64,000 bases of DNA from Branchiostoma floridae (taxonomy: Eukaryota; Chordata; Leptocardii; Amphioxiformes; Branchiostomatidae). A model generated the notes under the pieces. It had not been told where the DNA came from and did no database searches. It worked only from the letters and a program-made list of their open reading frames with translations. This document shows positions 44,740 through 58,100 of the stretch, in pieces. Location of the stretch: NCBI RefSeq assembly GCF_000003815.2, contig NC_049994.1, positions 12,970,382 to 13,034,381 on the forward strand, read 5' to 3'. The translations under genes and the position numbers were made by a program. Every line of letters starts with the position of its first letter. The stretch's first letter is position 1.

Positions 44740-47700
44740 TTAATAAACCACTGGCCAAGCAGAAGGCTGCTCACACTCTTCAGCACTCTGGTTGTCGGCA
44801 CATAGTCGGTTGTAGGTGGTTTTGGGTTCGAAGCCCAAGATTGTGCGTTCTTCATGGATACGGAAGGAAAAGGTGGAGAGAGCTGTTCCTACAAAATACC
44901 TGTAACAAGGACAAAATCAAAGAGTTTTATCATGGTTACCATAAGATGTTTGAAACACCCTTTAAGTTGGTAAAACTATATACAGAACTGAAAAATATGC
45001 TTACACTCAAATGTTCTGAAACTGTTAAAAAATGCGCAAATGTGTCTTCAAATGTCAATTTTCCTCCCAAGTCAGAGCTGCAGCAGACACTAGATGTACA
45101 GTCAAACATATCTATAGTGAGCAATCATGGGACCTAAAGAAAATGTTAAAAGTAGAAGGGTGATCAATATTGACAGGGTTATAAATGCTTGAATCAACTG
45201 GAAATACTGGACAGGTGTATCCAAAGGATCACAAAAAAGTGGCCTTGAGGTGGTAACCAGTATAGGTCTAGATGTGACTATGATCAATACAATGGAGATT
45301 GTTTGTCCTGACCCTACGTACCTTGCATGTGAACATATCCACTGGTCAATGATGGCAATTCCTCCATCCTTCATCTTATTCAGTTCCTCTTTAGAGGGCT
45401 TGAACCTCACTATACCTTTCACCATCTTCTGCAGCTCTTTTACTTCTGCAAGCGGAAATGAAATGAAAAGTAAGAACAGGAAGTTTTAAACCTCATTAAA
45501 TGTAACACAACTTTCTTTATATATTTTAACTAGGTAGATGATGGTTGGATGGAGGAAAGAATGAGAATGAGGAGTGGAGAGGAGAGGAGAGGAGGAAAGG
45601 TACATTTGTAGGAAGGATAGAATAATGGAAGGAAAGAGGGGTGCATTAAAGGCCGAATGGAAGGAAGGGTGGGTGGATGGATGAATGAATGAAGGGAGAG
45701 AAACATAGAAGAAAGGGGGGTAGAAGGATGGGTAGCAGTAGAAGGAAGAAAGAATGGATAAAAGGAGGGATGGATGGAAGGAATGAAAGTTTTTTGTTCA
45801 GATCACCCACCTTGGTCATTAGCGTCTGTTGCCAAGTAGACTTTCTTGAGTTTTTGTTCCTTCTTGATCTGCCTGATTTGTTTGGCGGCCCCCTGCAGAC
45901 TGGGGACGTTCTTACTGTGGCTGCGGGCAAAGTCTCCTCTGCGCAGGTGGACAGCTAAGTAAGGACCACCTTTAGCTGTCCCTACTGCTGGCTGTAATGT
46001 GTGTAATAGCAAGTGTTAGTTACTGATTACTGGGGACGTTTTTACTGTGGCTGCGGGTAAAGTCTCCTCAGGTGAACAGCTAAGTAAGGACCACCCTTAG
46101 CTGTCCCTACTGCTGGCTGTAATGTGTCAATAACCACTGTTAGTGTTATAGAAATTGCTAAACTTTCTTGTGTTAGTGTTAGTTATCGGTTACTGTGTAC
46201 GTTCTTACTGTGGCTGTGGGCAAATTCTCCTCTCCTTAGGTGGACAGCTAAGTAAGGACCACCTTTGGCTGTCCCTACTGCTGGCTGTAACGTGTGTAAG
46301 AGAAAGTGTTAGTGTTAGCAATTATCAGATTGCCCAAATATTCTTTTCAGATTGTCTGTCTTGTGTTTGTTTGTGTGAGTGCATGAGTGTGTGTGTGTGT
46401 GTATGTGTGTGCATTCAAGTGTTGATATGCATGAATGTGTGCATTTGTTTGTGTGTGTGTGTATGTGTGTGTGTGTGTCTGTGCGTCCTCAGTGCTGCCA
46501 CTTGTACGTTTGTGGTTCTTTTTTCTTAAAGGTACCCAGTAAGACAAGCTGCATTGCAACACTATCACAGATTTTACAAGTCTAGATTATTGTGAAGTTG
46601 CAGCTTGAAATAAGACCTTTTACAGGAATACCCCATGACATTCAGAAGTTCAAAAAGTAGTTCAAGAAGAAACATCAAGAGAGATAACCTTGAATGTTCT
46701 CCAGTCTTCCCACATGATGGTCTTGTCGTCCTTGTCTGTGGAGTTCAGATGTTTCCTCCGGAATTCGTTCCCAACAAACCGCAACTCCTTGGAGAAACGC
46801 ATGCTTCTCCGGGCCTACAGAGGATACATTTTATAGATGAATTAATCCCTCTGCATTGTCATTTTTATTTTTATTTTGATGTTTAGATTTCTTTTTGCAA
46901 CATAATGGAATAGGTGGACAAAATGGAGTCTTGACTCCTTTGTTAGCATTTGGGTCCATACAGGGAGGTTGTATTTTCTTTTCTTTCCTTTTTTTTTTTG
47001 CTCTACTAAGTTCTAAAAAATATCCAAGAGGCAAAACACTGAACTGATGTGGTCAATGGATGAGATTGATATCATTCTCTGTATTACAGAAGTGGCAAAA
47101 TAATTTCTTTAATGAAATGAAAACACGACAAATAGACAGTTACAATACAAGTAAAGCTAACAAGTAAAGCTAACATAATGATGATAGAATAATTCCTTAC
47201 AGCCCAGTAGTCTGTCTGTCCATAAGCATCATGTAGAAGAACCTCTGCTCTGTTGATCATAACAGACCTGTCAGCAGTGGAGAAAATAAACAAAGACATG
47301 AAATTCCCATTAACTTATTATAAGTATAACAACAAATACAAAACAGTAAGCATACATGTTGTACCATATCCCAACAATAGTGCATTAGAATTATTTGTTT
47401 TAGTTGTTTATACTTACTATTACACGTAGTATTATATATTCTGTGCCTGCTTCAGGTAATTATGAAAGCTGCAAATGATTGGTTGATTGATTCAGGTAAT
47501 TATGCATTTTCATACAGAGGACATCACCAGTAATAAAGGTCCCACCTAAAAAACATATCTGCTTGGAGTTTGTATTTATAACTCACCTTGCTGTAGTATT
47601 TTCTGTGAGAGGTTTGACCATCAGACCAGCATTGGCCTGCGCCGACACACACTTGAACTTCAAGACATACGCCTCGTCGTATCCCCAGAACCAGCCGCGG

Positions 47701-49609
47701 TAATGTCCACTCTGGTCGGGGTGATAAACGGGAGGATCGTTACAGTCGCGTTCGTCCACCTTTTCCTCCCATTTCCCCGTCTTGAAGAATCCGTCCTTGT
47801 AACTCTGTAGGTACCACATCTCGTCCATCTCTGCTGAACCAGTTTCTGTGGGAAAGCAATTAAGATAGGATAAAACAAGATGTTCAAGAAAAACATAGAT
47901 AATTATCATAGAGACTACAATGCCCAAGCCTAGGAGATACAAGTAGAAATTCTTGGGTTCTCAAAAATCATATTTGACAGCCTTGCATACCACACATGCA
48001 AAGTGTGTTCAAGTGTGTTCAAGTTCTATGGAAGCCCATGAGATGTCATAAAATACATGTATAGACCCCACGCAATTAATAAGTACATGTAACGTTACAC
48101 GTATACAGGCTTCCTCTTTCAGAAAACATCTTTGAAGTAAAAACAATGATTATCTAAAGCCAAAACAAAGTAGATTAGAGACTGGATAACAATTGAATTC
48201 AAAAGGTCATCTGGATGTTAGTGTACATTTTTTAAGTTTTACCTTTTATGTAATCTTCAAACTCGATAACAGGAATATGTCTGTTTAAGCTCTCCAGGTC
48301 AAAGAAAGCTGACCAGGGGATTTTAGTCTGTTGTTTCTCCGTGCTGGACTTCCAGTGGTATAGGCGGCCCCACGGCGGCAGGACTAGAACCCAGGACCCG
48401 TGATCCTGCAGCTTCTTCACCAAGTTAGCCACTCTCATGTAGACATCTCTCCGCAGGTTGAAGCCCTCTCCTGGGTTAATATCGTACAGTAGGTATCTGA
48501 AATGGAAATAAGATCATTATGATTGCATATTTTTGGAAGCAGATCCTTTTTATATAACACACAAAATGAAGCCTGAAATAATTGTGTGGCGACTCTTGGC
48601 TTGCTATTCTATTCAAATAGAATGAATTATTTGCCATGGCTACCTAAAAACACTGATAAGTGAACAGCATTCAAAGATTTTGAAAGGAATATTTGTAGTC
48701 ATGACACCAAAGTGGAAGCATTTTTTCTCTCTATAGTATTATAACAATTATCTGCTTGTACTGTAAGGTCGAAGGAAGTGATTATTTAAACTTTGTTTAA
48801 AGTTACATGAAAAAGAACTGCCCCAAAAATTCTTCTTAAGAAGAGGGAATCAATTTAAGGCATAAGGTATTATCCCAGCTCGTAATTGCTTTTTTCAGTG
48901 ACAGTTTCCACTCTTTATCTCTCAGTTACACATTTCTTAGTTTTAATGCCAATGCCTAGTGTGCAAATAAATTATTAGCTTATCATGCAAATCTTCCTTT
49001 CTATTAAAGCAACATATTCCACTATACAATGGTACCGATTATCTCGACGTGTTTACAAAATGAATAATACATTGAGCCGACTGATGAGTCTTGAATGGCC
49101 ACAACAATCCTGTATGGAACAGCTGTTTCGAAATTGAAAAGAACTTTTCCAAACTGAAGTAACAGCTTGACTTCCGGGTTTAGTCATTTGATTGAATGAT
49201 CTTCAAGAATATATCATAAACCAAGAATCTTCTTTGTAAGAATCTTCTTTGTTAAAAACCATCAAATCAGTCCATATCTGTTTTGATATCTTATCTATTT
49301 CTTCCATTAGTAGGAATCCGACCTCTGCCCTAAGCGTGCGACTTGATTTTGACAACAGACGAATTTTTACTCGAAGGTGGCAAAACCAGTTTGAATATTT
49401 GAACCTCGATCAATGATCTAAAAGTCCGGCCGTTTTTGAACGATATCTCACCTTCTAGGCTTTGCTACGCCAACGTTCAGTGTTCCTTGAATTCCTGGCT
49501 GGAAGATCTGTTGGTCTATGTCGTCATTGCCGCCAATAAAGGCGGGAAAACCGAAGAAAATGAGGAAAAGTGCAAGGCAGACGACCCTCCGGCACCTATC
49601 CGCCGCCAT
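44740..49609 (-). CDS. POFUT2: GDP-fucose protein O-fucosyltransferase 2 (8 exons, complete)
   Basis: ER enzyme (GT68) that adds O-fucose to Ser/Thr of folded thrombospondin type 1 repeats. Exons in transcript order: 49452-49609, 48243-48496, 47587-47845, 47201-47267, 46689-46814, 45811-45991, 45322-45445, 44740-44899. All junctions are GT-AG and phases are consistent, giving 442 aa (human about 429). Seen: a hydrophobic signal peptide in exon 1; [17 protein letters not shown], where E63 matches the catalytic Glu of the human enzyme; [14 protein letters not shown]; the GDP-fucose motif HLRRGDF at about 303-309; [16 protein letters not shown]; and [11 protein letters not shown] near the C-terminus. 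The stop is TAA at 44742-44740. AATAAA candidates on the minus strand lie at 44499-44504 and 44179-44184. The initiator ATG sits inside a YY1-type motif. Intron 5 carries extra partial copies of exon 6. No inactivating change is seen. Confidence 0.96.
45540..45795 (+). repeat. Purine-rich (GGAA/GGAT) low-complexity tract in POFUT2 intron
   Basis: Almost all A/G on the plus strand, with ggatgg, ggaagg and gagagg units. Open frames across it are artefacts of low complexity. Confidence 0.85.
46030..46310 (-). pseudogene. Two partial duplicate copies of POFUT2 exon 6
   Basis: Two extra copies of the exon 6 acceptor plus about its first 85 bp lie in tandem upstream of the real exon (45811-45991). 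Copy 2 is at about 46030-46127 and copy 3 at about 46198-46307. Both keep an intact acceptor (ttacag or equivalent) and the sense for [18 protein letters not shown]. Copy 2 has a 4-bp deletion inside the HLRR region and then a stop. Copy 3 stays in frame through HLRRGEF (Asp to Glu) and reaches a stop about 35 codons in. Neither copy has the exon's 3' part or its donor. Spacing between copies is about 125 and 168 bp. They look like local tandem duplications of an exon fragment. Inclusion as a cryptic exon would truncate the protein. Confidence 0.85.
46389..46482 (+). repeat. (TG)n-rich microsatellite in POFUT2 intron
   Basis: Interrupted TG repeats. Similar runs occur at 42837-42868 (TG), 51180-51207 (CA) and 54320-54480 (CA-rich, CEP70 intron). 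Confidence 0.9.
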
Positions 49610-49613
49610 CTTG
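49600..49613 (-). promoter_or_regulatory. YY1-type motif overlapping the POFUT2 start codon
   Basis: On the minus strand the start codon context reads CAAGATGGCGGCGG, matching the YY1 core AAGATGGCGGC. In animal promoters this motif typically sits just downstream of the TSS and can double as the translation start. This supports both the chosen ATG and a very short 5'UTR. Confidence 0.6.
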
Positions 49614-49629
49614 TTTAGGAGTCAACATT

Positions 49630-51980
49630 TGACCAATCAGAGCTGAGATACAGATGGCGGGAAATTCAAATCTAATAATATTTGCCGCGTGGATTATAAC
49701 GGGAGGGGGCCATACTTCGACAGGGGTCCAAATTTCGACAGGTTTTAAAAATCATTGTTGCGGAGAAATGCATAGATGCCTGCACATGAGAAGTACACTA
49801 GCTGTAGACTAAACCTTGTTGTAAATAACTACAAAGACGGGGTATGTGTCGAAGTTAGCAAGTCCCACAGATAACGATTGAAAAACTTGCACATTTAGTT
49901 TGACGCCTTCCGTGGAAGTTGACGAGCGAACGTATCGAGACCATGGCCCGGGAAACTCTTGAATTATTCTTCGCAAAATACGACATGTGAAAAAATACCA
50001 CCACACATAGAAATGATGTTTATTAGCCTTCCGAAAAATAATACCTGTGTTCTGTCTTGCCTTTTATTGGGTTGGATAAACGGAGCTAAAATGATGCCAC
50101 AATGTTCACGCAGTCGGGTCCCCGCCATTTTACTATCACGCACGAAGGCGGGCGAGCGATGCTCAACACGTTGAACTCAGTCAATCCGTCCGTCGAGCGA
50201 CAAACATTCAAGAAAAATCGATCCCTACCGACTAAAAAATCCTGTAGCCATTGCTGCTGCCAAAAGACAGGATGAAAAGGCAATCAAGGAAGCCAAAAAG
50301 CGAAAATGCCATCACAGTTCAACGTAACAATGCGCTGCCGTTTTGCGGCAAGTTGGTCTCACCGTGAGAGGTAAACGTTTTAACACACCGTATTGAATAA
50401 GTCGCGTAATACAAAATATGACTCATATTTGGTACAAAAAGATTATAATGAAGNNNNNNNNNNNNNNNNNNNNNNNNNNNNNNNNNNNNNNNNNNNNNNN
50501 NNNNNNNNNNNNNNNNNNNNNNNNNNNNNNNNNNNNNNNNNNNNNNNNNNNNNTGGTTGTTCTATGTCGGAGTTTGGACCCCTTTTTTGTGTTGGAACGT
50601 TCTGCTAGGACGCAAGCCGAAAACCTGCCGTAAGTTTCGTGCGCTGTCAAAGTACAGTGCGGAACGCTACTGTTAAATGAAATATATATCTGTACAGCTT
50701 CAATAACAGTTATATGGATGCATACAAAATCTTAACTTGTTTTTTGATGAGTTCACTGTAAAATGTACATTGACAAAAGCCATGCGCATCCACTTAGAAC
50801 GGGTGTCGAAGTATGGCCCCCTCCCGATACCAATCTAAGACTTGAAAGGGAGGATAGTCTATATTTTTGTAACAACCCGAGTCACTTACTCAGGTCACTT
50901 GCAGTTTTACACCATTTTGTTGATGATAGTATGTTGGAAGGCAAAGCCAAAATATTGAATCACTTTTAATTAATTTGAACGTTACAATCAAACCTGTCTA
51001 CAGCGGTCACTCAAGGGACTGGCCAAATTTGACCACTATGAACAGGTGGCTACTATTTAATCTCCTAGCAGATCTTGCTGTGGCATAAGATCACAAGCTG
51101 GGGAAGGAGTTAAGCTGACAGAGGAGTTTTATTCCAACGCATGCATGCGACGAGAGGTTTTTTAATTATGCCGACTACAAACACACACACACACACACAC
51201 ACACACAAAACAATATTTCAATTTTCATGGAGATAATAACCAACAGAACAAGGTTTGATATATTTTGCATTTGTCCATTCCAACATAGCACAATATAACA
51301 TCTAACAAAAAGCTAGACACATTTATATATATACAGTTTTGTCAATACCAGTTATGAGGCGTGAACAAACAAACAGCATTTTAGCAACAACATCTTAGAC
51401 CTACACGAATGAAAAAAGTCCCTTGATATTAAACATGCAACAGGAAAATGAAGAGACATGAATGTACTGTCCTACAAATACTGAATTTGGTTGCAACCAT
51501 ATTCCTGGATGCTGAATAAACTTATATGGTATACTTTTGAAGGTACATAATTCTTATTGGATATCAGTGCAAGATTCAACTTTCTGTTAGACATTGGCGA
51601 AACTATAAGGAATGTATATAGCACTATTGGGCATTGTATATCAATGTGGAAAAATTAACAGTTACTTAACCATTGTAATCTCATTTTGTTGCTACTGGGT
51701 AGAACTGGCACTGTAAAAATCATGTCAAAACATTCACTTTTTTCCTTCTGCACTAAGCAGGAACCTGGAGCCACAAACTTTAAGGCATAAAGCTATTTCA
51801 TAGCTGGTAAAATGATATATAGGATACATATAAGAAATGCAAATTCATATGATGTCATTTGCAGACAAAAACTTAAATAATAGGTAAAAATATACAGAAA
51901 CCAGTAATTTTGTCGGTCACATTCTACCACGTGTAATAAATAAAAATTCCAGCATGCTAATACACTCTGCTGGTGTTGAC
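49630..51980. other. POFUT2 upstream region and POFUT2-CEP70 spacer
   Basis: 49620-50350 is relatively CpG-rich and contains a second AAAATGGCGGGGAC motif (minus strand, about 50125-50138), so it may include further promoter or an unannotated exon; the frame opened there shows no known domain. The rest is AT-rich, with (CA)n at 51180-51207 and a gap at 50454-50553. The CEP70 3'UTR polyA signal lies at 51983-51988. Confidence 0.45.
50454..50553. other. Assembly gap (100 N)
   Basis: 100 N in the region between POFUT2 and CEP70. The true size is unknown. Confidence 1.
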
Positions 51981-52124
51981 ACTTTATTTGTAAGAGAAGA
52001 CACATTTTCTTGTAGCTGCCATGATATTCATTCTGAATTGTTGGGTTTTCCTATAGTAACTGTATCTGGTTTGTACCATGCTTGGTAACAGTAACACTTC
52101 TGCTATGATTGGTAATGCTGGGCT

Positions 52125-55100
52125 TCATGACAGTAGTTTTAGGGCCCTCACAGCTGGCACTATGTGCTCCATGTTGTCAATCTCTGAAAAAGTGGTTAAA
52201 CAATGGTAAGCCATAAAAACAGTGAAACACTAACAGTCAGCCACATAAGAATATAATTTTGCATGGATGTTTGAAAATAAAAATGATTTCTGATGCCACA
52301 ATATCTCAATTATACTTGACAAGCATAAACTCTTGTATACTTGACAAGCATAAACTCTTGTATACCTCACCAAAGTGAACTATACAAGAAGGAACAAGAA
52401 CAAAACAAAAGAAATACGATGTGTACAATTTACTTACCAAGGATACCTTGCAGCTGTTGTACAAGGTGGTTGAATGCTGGGAAGAATTTATCATACTGTT
52501 GCAGCCGGTCTAAAACACTGGAAGGGAAAGAAAAGAGTAGAGAAGAAACATAAGCTGTAGCCAACTGTTAACTTAACAAAAAGAGTAGCATCATTCACTC
52601 AGGATGTATGCATCACATTGCATTATCAGTATGGTGTAACTTTTAAAAAACTTAAAAAACTACTGACAGTGTACAATTGCTATTTTCTTGACAAAGACTG
52701 GAGTCACCCAGTCAAAAATTGGGAAAAGTACAATTTTGTGTTAAACTATATTTCAACTGTTATCCAAAAAGATGTTTACCAACACAGATGAACTTTCACA
52801 TTAAGAAACAATACTTGATATTTTACAGTTATTACAGTGTTGGAAGGAAAGTTAAGCAATTTTTCAATAATACTTGACACACGATGATATGATGGCGAGA
52901 GTGAACTGACCTGTCCAGACTGCTAGTGTGGAGCAGACTGTACAACTGCTGGGCTGTGGTGCTGCTGTGGGCCTCACACAGGTCTACAACTCTGTCTACA
53001 ACTGTCTGGCAACTGGCGCTTTTGTCTAAACAGAAGCATTGCAAATGTCAGTGCATTTTGTTAACTAAAGATGGTAAATGAACATATTGTGCCAACTATG
53101 TAGGTTCTCCCAATATCCAAAATTCATAAAAAAGCTACTATTGAAATTGCTATACATCATCAGAAAAGTGTCTATGCGCCAATGTGTCCTGTGTTTTCAT
53201 CTTTGCATACTTTACATTTGTATACTTTAAACACTTTTTACACCTTATCAGCCATAAAACAATGACATGGCATATATGTGGACTGTACCATACAGACTGT
53301 TAGGGAGGGGGTTTCCGGTACATACCAAGTTTCAGGGCCTCCCTGACAGAGTTCATCATGTTCTGCATCTCCCCCAGCCTGCTGTATACTTGGTTCATCC
53401 TGACGTAAACCCCGCTCAGCTTTGGCACATCAAACAGCTTCTGGAAGTGTCCCACCATCGTCTGGAGCACCGCAGCACTGGGAGCCTCCTCCGTCCCCTG
53501 AAATTCATGTCAGTGTTATGTCTACCTACACAAAAGGGAAACATATTGTTTTTCCTCCGTTTGTTCTCCTACTTCTTATGCTCAAAACAAATAAGGTCAA
53601 TTACCAGAACCAGATGCTGGCTCAACAGAGATATTTGTTTGAGTACCAATAAACAGAGCAGTAGTCTGTTAGGCTAGACCATGTAAAAGTAAACATTATG
53701 TATTTGCTTGCAAATGTTAGTACCTTTCTTAAGCTTGATTGATTTGATTAATTTAGCTTAGCTTAGCTAAGTTAGCTATGTTTTCTGCTTTAAGCTTAGC
53801 TATGTTTTTTGGGTAGAAATGAGCTGATCTCTACTTTGACATTGCATTGGCAGCTCTGCGACCTTGTAGTGGTGCCCTGACATACGTGACTATCACATAA
53901 AGTCATAAACACAAGAATCTTATGGACACTTGTTGGTTACACCACCTCTCCATCAAGGAGAAACTGAATTAATGAGGACTCAGTATTGCTTGTCCAATAG
54001 TTAAATTCCACGTACCTTGATGTGTGGTGCTTGTCTGACTTTTTTGGTCATCTCGTTTATGTTCCTTGCAATGTCAGCTGTGCTGGGGCATGCCTCTCCC
54101 TCAGGTACTGTCTGGAAGGACGTGTCCCAAGGAACCACCTGTCCAGCCAACTGGGTCACAGAAGCTTGGAGATGCTGCAGGGGATTTAAAAGAATACAAT
54201 GCAAAAAAAAACTATAAGTACAGATTGAGGGTACAGCACCATTAGATCAAATAATGCCACTATGCTACAGTCACCATTCACTTGAAAACTTAGTAATGTT
54301 TTCTAAACTACACATGTACACACCCACACACACACACACACATCCACACAGACACACACATATATTTCTACATATTAAACACATACATACACTTATACAT
54401 GCACACACATGTACACAAACACATACAGTACAAACACACCCACGCAAACACACAAACACGCATACACTTGCACATCAACACATACCAAGCCAAACAAGCT
54501 ACAAAGCAAGAATCCCTCATATTTAACTGACCTTCATCCCAGCCAGATTGTGTAGCCAGATCTTGAGTTTAGGTAGAACATTTCTGTAGGATTTCTCACA
54601 CCAGGCAGCATGGCTGTGTCCTGTCTGTCTCATCTCCAGTACAGGAGCTCGCTTGTCTTCTACTATAGACTTCACCTCATCTGCAAACTGTACACGGAAA
54701 TATTCCATAAGAATAACTTTTGTAATGTTATCATTTTGAGATTATCTTAATGTTCTTAATAAGTATAAAGACTAGATAAGGCTCATTGACACAATAACAA
54801 AGGGACATCTGAAGACTTGAAATTTCCTTAATAATACGATTCCTATGAAACTTGGATTCCAGTAAAAAACAGCAAGCAGAGCACACATTAGATATTTATT
54901 CTTTACCACATGGCATGTGATACAGAAACAGTCAATTGCTAACCACCAGATTATTACATCTTCATCACAATAATACCTTTTCACAAAACTCGTGATACTT
55001 CACAAACTCATAATCACACACACAACAATTTATAATCACTCCATTTCTTGCACATTGCAAAATTGACTTACAAGTAGAAAAGGCTGACCTCATACAAATG

Positions 55101-58100
55101 GATTATGAAAAGCAAGTCTCAATCCTTTTATGAAACAATGATCCAACACAGTTACAGGTTTGCTCACCTTCTCCAGCCCACTCACTCTGTCTGCTGTATT
55201 CTCAAGGGCACGGATGTGCCTCAAACCCTCCTGAAGGTCGTCTACTTTCAGTCGACTGGCAAACGCCTGGAGAGAAAAACAGTAACAGCTTATGAATTCT
55301 TTTCTTAATCAAGGACTACTTATCTTAATAGGTTCATCTGCATAAAAGCATTAACTCACTTCATGAGATGTTGACTTTACAAACTCATAATTTGAATAGA
55401 ACTCAAGCTGCAGCAACTGTTAGGGTCTAACATTTGCTGTACAAACTAGTTATCCACTTTTTGTTTCTATTACATGTTTAATATGGAAGCTGTATACATA
55501 TAATAGTATTAAAAAGTATGTGCAAATCATGTTGGACATGGACACAATTACAATGACAGGCATTAATTTTTGCGCTTTGCAAAAAAAAAAGATGTCAACA
55601 TGTATTGGTTGTTCAATCAATTAATTGACCAATATAAAAACAATAGGTAATATGACATTACAAAATGTACCTCCAGCCATTGTCTGCAGACATCTATAGG
55701 CAGGTGAGGAATGTCAGACACGTCTGTACTGAGACTTTGGGAGTCTTCCTTTTTGTGTCTCCTTCTTCTGTTGGACAAGCTTCAGGAAAAGAGAAAGAGA
55801 AGGAATGAATCATTGTTTATATACAGCATGCAGGGATAAGTAATAAGGTAACTTTACAACACCATCTACATTAAACAATCACCAGTACAGGCTGTGATGT
55901 CATTTCCAGTTTCAACCTCGCCGGACAACCAGCATAGTTGAGGGTGGCGTTTTCGGTGACTATGCATTCAAAATCCCTTTTTAACGGCAGAGCCATGTAA
56001 ATGCTTTGTGGTCGTATATGTCAGTTTAATAATACTATATGATTGTAACATATACTCTGTGATTATCATTTTTAAGTGTCACAAGCTGTTTAAACATGTA
56101 TAAGTTAGTGCTAGATAGCAGGGTTTAATACATACCCAGCAGAACTAACAAATTAAAGCTATCCTTTACCTGAGGTTGTTTTGAGCCAGAAGTTTCTCTG
56201 CCTTGGTCAGTCTGTGCTGTACATACTGTAGCTCTTTCTGCTGTGGTCTGGAATACATGAAGCAGAGTTGTCATCACTCTGATCTCACTACAATTGTAAC
56301 CAACTGTGCATNNNNNNNNNNNNNNNNNNNNNNNNNNNNNNNNNNNNNNNNNNNNNNNNNNNNNNNNNNNNNNNNNNNNNNNNNNNNNNNNNNNNNNNNN
56401 NNNNNNNNNNNTGTTATGAAATGCATATTCTCTTCTTCATAAAATTACGCATTTAGATATTTCTGGCTTTGGCTCCAAGAATTTCTCACAATTCCAGAGA
56501 ACCAGCTATGGTGCTGAAGACACAATTAAGGTTTTCAGTGATCATACTTTTCTGTACTCATATCGTAACATTTCATGTCAATGTAATGCTAGGGTCACAG
56601 TTCCAAACCGGGGCCCAGCCAGGCTGTTTTAGGAAACGAAAAATAAAAATGTATACATTACTTAAATAAACACAATCACACCCACGACTATCCTTTTTAC
56701 ATTTTGTGTATGTTAGTTCTCTTTTACATCATATTTTTGGTTCCCCCAAAGCTGCCCAGTTGGGCCCTGGTTTGGAAATTTGATTTAAGTATTTGATACC
56801 TGGTGTTTAGTTCCTCCTGCAGCTGGTTGATCTGCACCTGAAGCAGCCTGTTCTCAGCTGTCACCTGCTCCACCTGCTTCTGTTTCTCTTCCAGCTGTGC
56901 CTCATAAGACTGGAGAAAAAGAGACATACAGAAAATTCCTAATGTAGGTGTCATGAATATGCAACTGTGTAAAGATATATATTAGGGTAAAGTGCAATCT
57001 CATTCTGTTGTTTTTGGGTGGGCTGACTACTCTGCCAGTAGAGATGATGATCAGTGCCTGACAAAAACATTCCATTAAAAGAGATAACCTTTCAACTTTG
57101 ATTCGTGTCAGTTTATTTCGATCAATGGATTGACTTGAAATCTATGATAAATGGGAGACCATGCACTTTTTCACATTTCAAGCATTTTTCAACTCTGATT
57201 GGAATAATTGTTGACTCTACCAGATTGCAAGCTCAACACTGGTAAAAAAAAGAAATTTGTGACATTTTGCTTGAAACAGGTATAAAAAAGACAACACAGA
57301 AGGCAATATTGAAGACTAACATGTAGCATAAGACTGACGTTACCTTGAGTAGAGCCTTGTAGTTAACAGTGGCGTCAAAGTCGGGGTTGTCAGCAGGTCT
57401 CAAGATATCTGCTGTCACATCCTCTTCTCTGGAGATGGGCAATGAAGATAATCAGATGACAATGAAACAGACAATGAATAACTGTATTGCTAAGAAGACA
57501 CTACAAATGGAAAGTGATTTTATCTGCACATGCACCCAAAGTACTCATTTACCAAAGAAGCACAACGGATTATCACATTTTGTGGTTCTTACTTTTCTCC
57601 CCCAACACCACGTGTGCTGGTAGCTTGCTGCTGAGGATCCTCAATTTCATCTGCCCGGGTCTGTAGTCTTTTTTCCTCCTGGGAGACAGACAGACAAAAA
57701 TACAAAATTTTATTAACATATTAGTCAGGAAAAGACAGTCAACCATTTCTACATGATGCTGTACAAAACCCTGCCTGGTTTTTAAAGTTTCAGAAAGATC
57801 ACTACAATGACCATCAAGAGGAAGATAGAAAACATAAGGAAAGATCTTTATCTCATCAACCTACAACAAGTGCACAGTGCCAACCCTAATACCCCCCTCA
57901 CATTAGGCCCGATTCGATCGGACGACGAGTCTACGATCTCTAAATTACGAGGAGGCATGACCCTGATGGGATGGGGCCCATGACCAAGGGGAAACTCTGC
58001 CATTTCTTTGTCGGCATCAGGGTCATGCCTCCTCGTAAATTAGAGCTCGCAGACTTGTCGTCCAATCGAATTGCGCTTAATAATGTGAGGGGTGTATAAA

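Noticed and set aside
45646-45958. Open frames on both strands near POFUT2 exon 6
   Set aside because: Most of their length is a purine-rich low-complexity tract, and the plus frame is antisense to the real exon.
54254-54526. His/Thr-rich frame
   Set aside because: Translation of a CA-rich microsatellite in a CEP70 intron.
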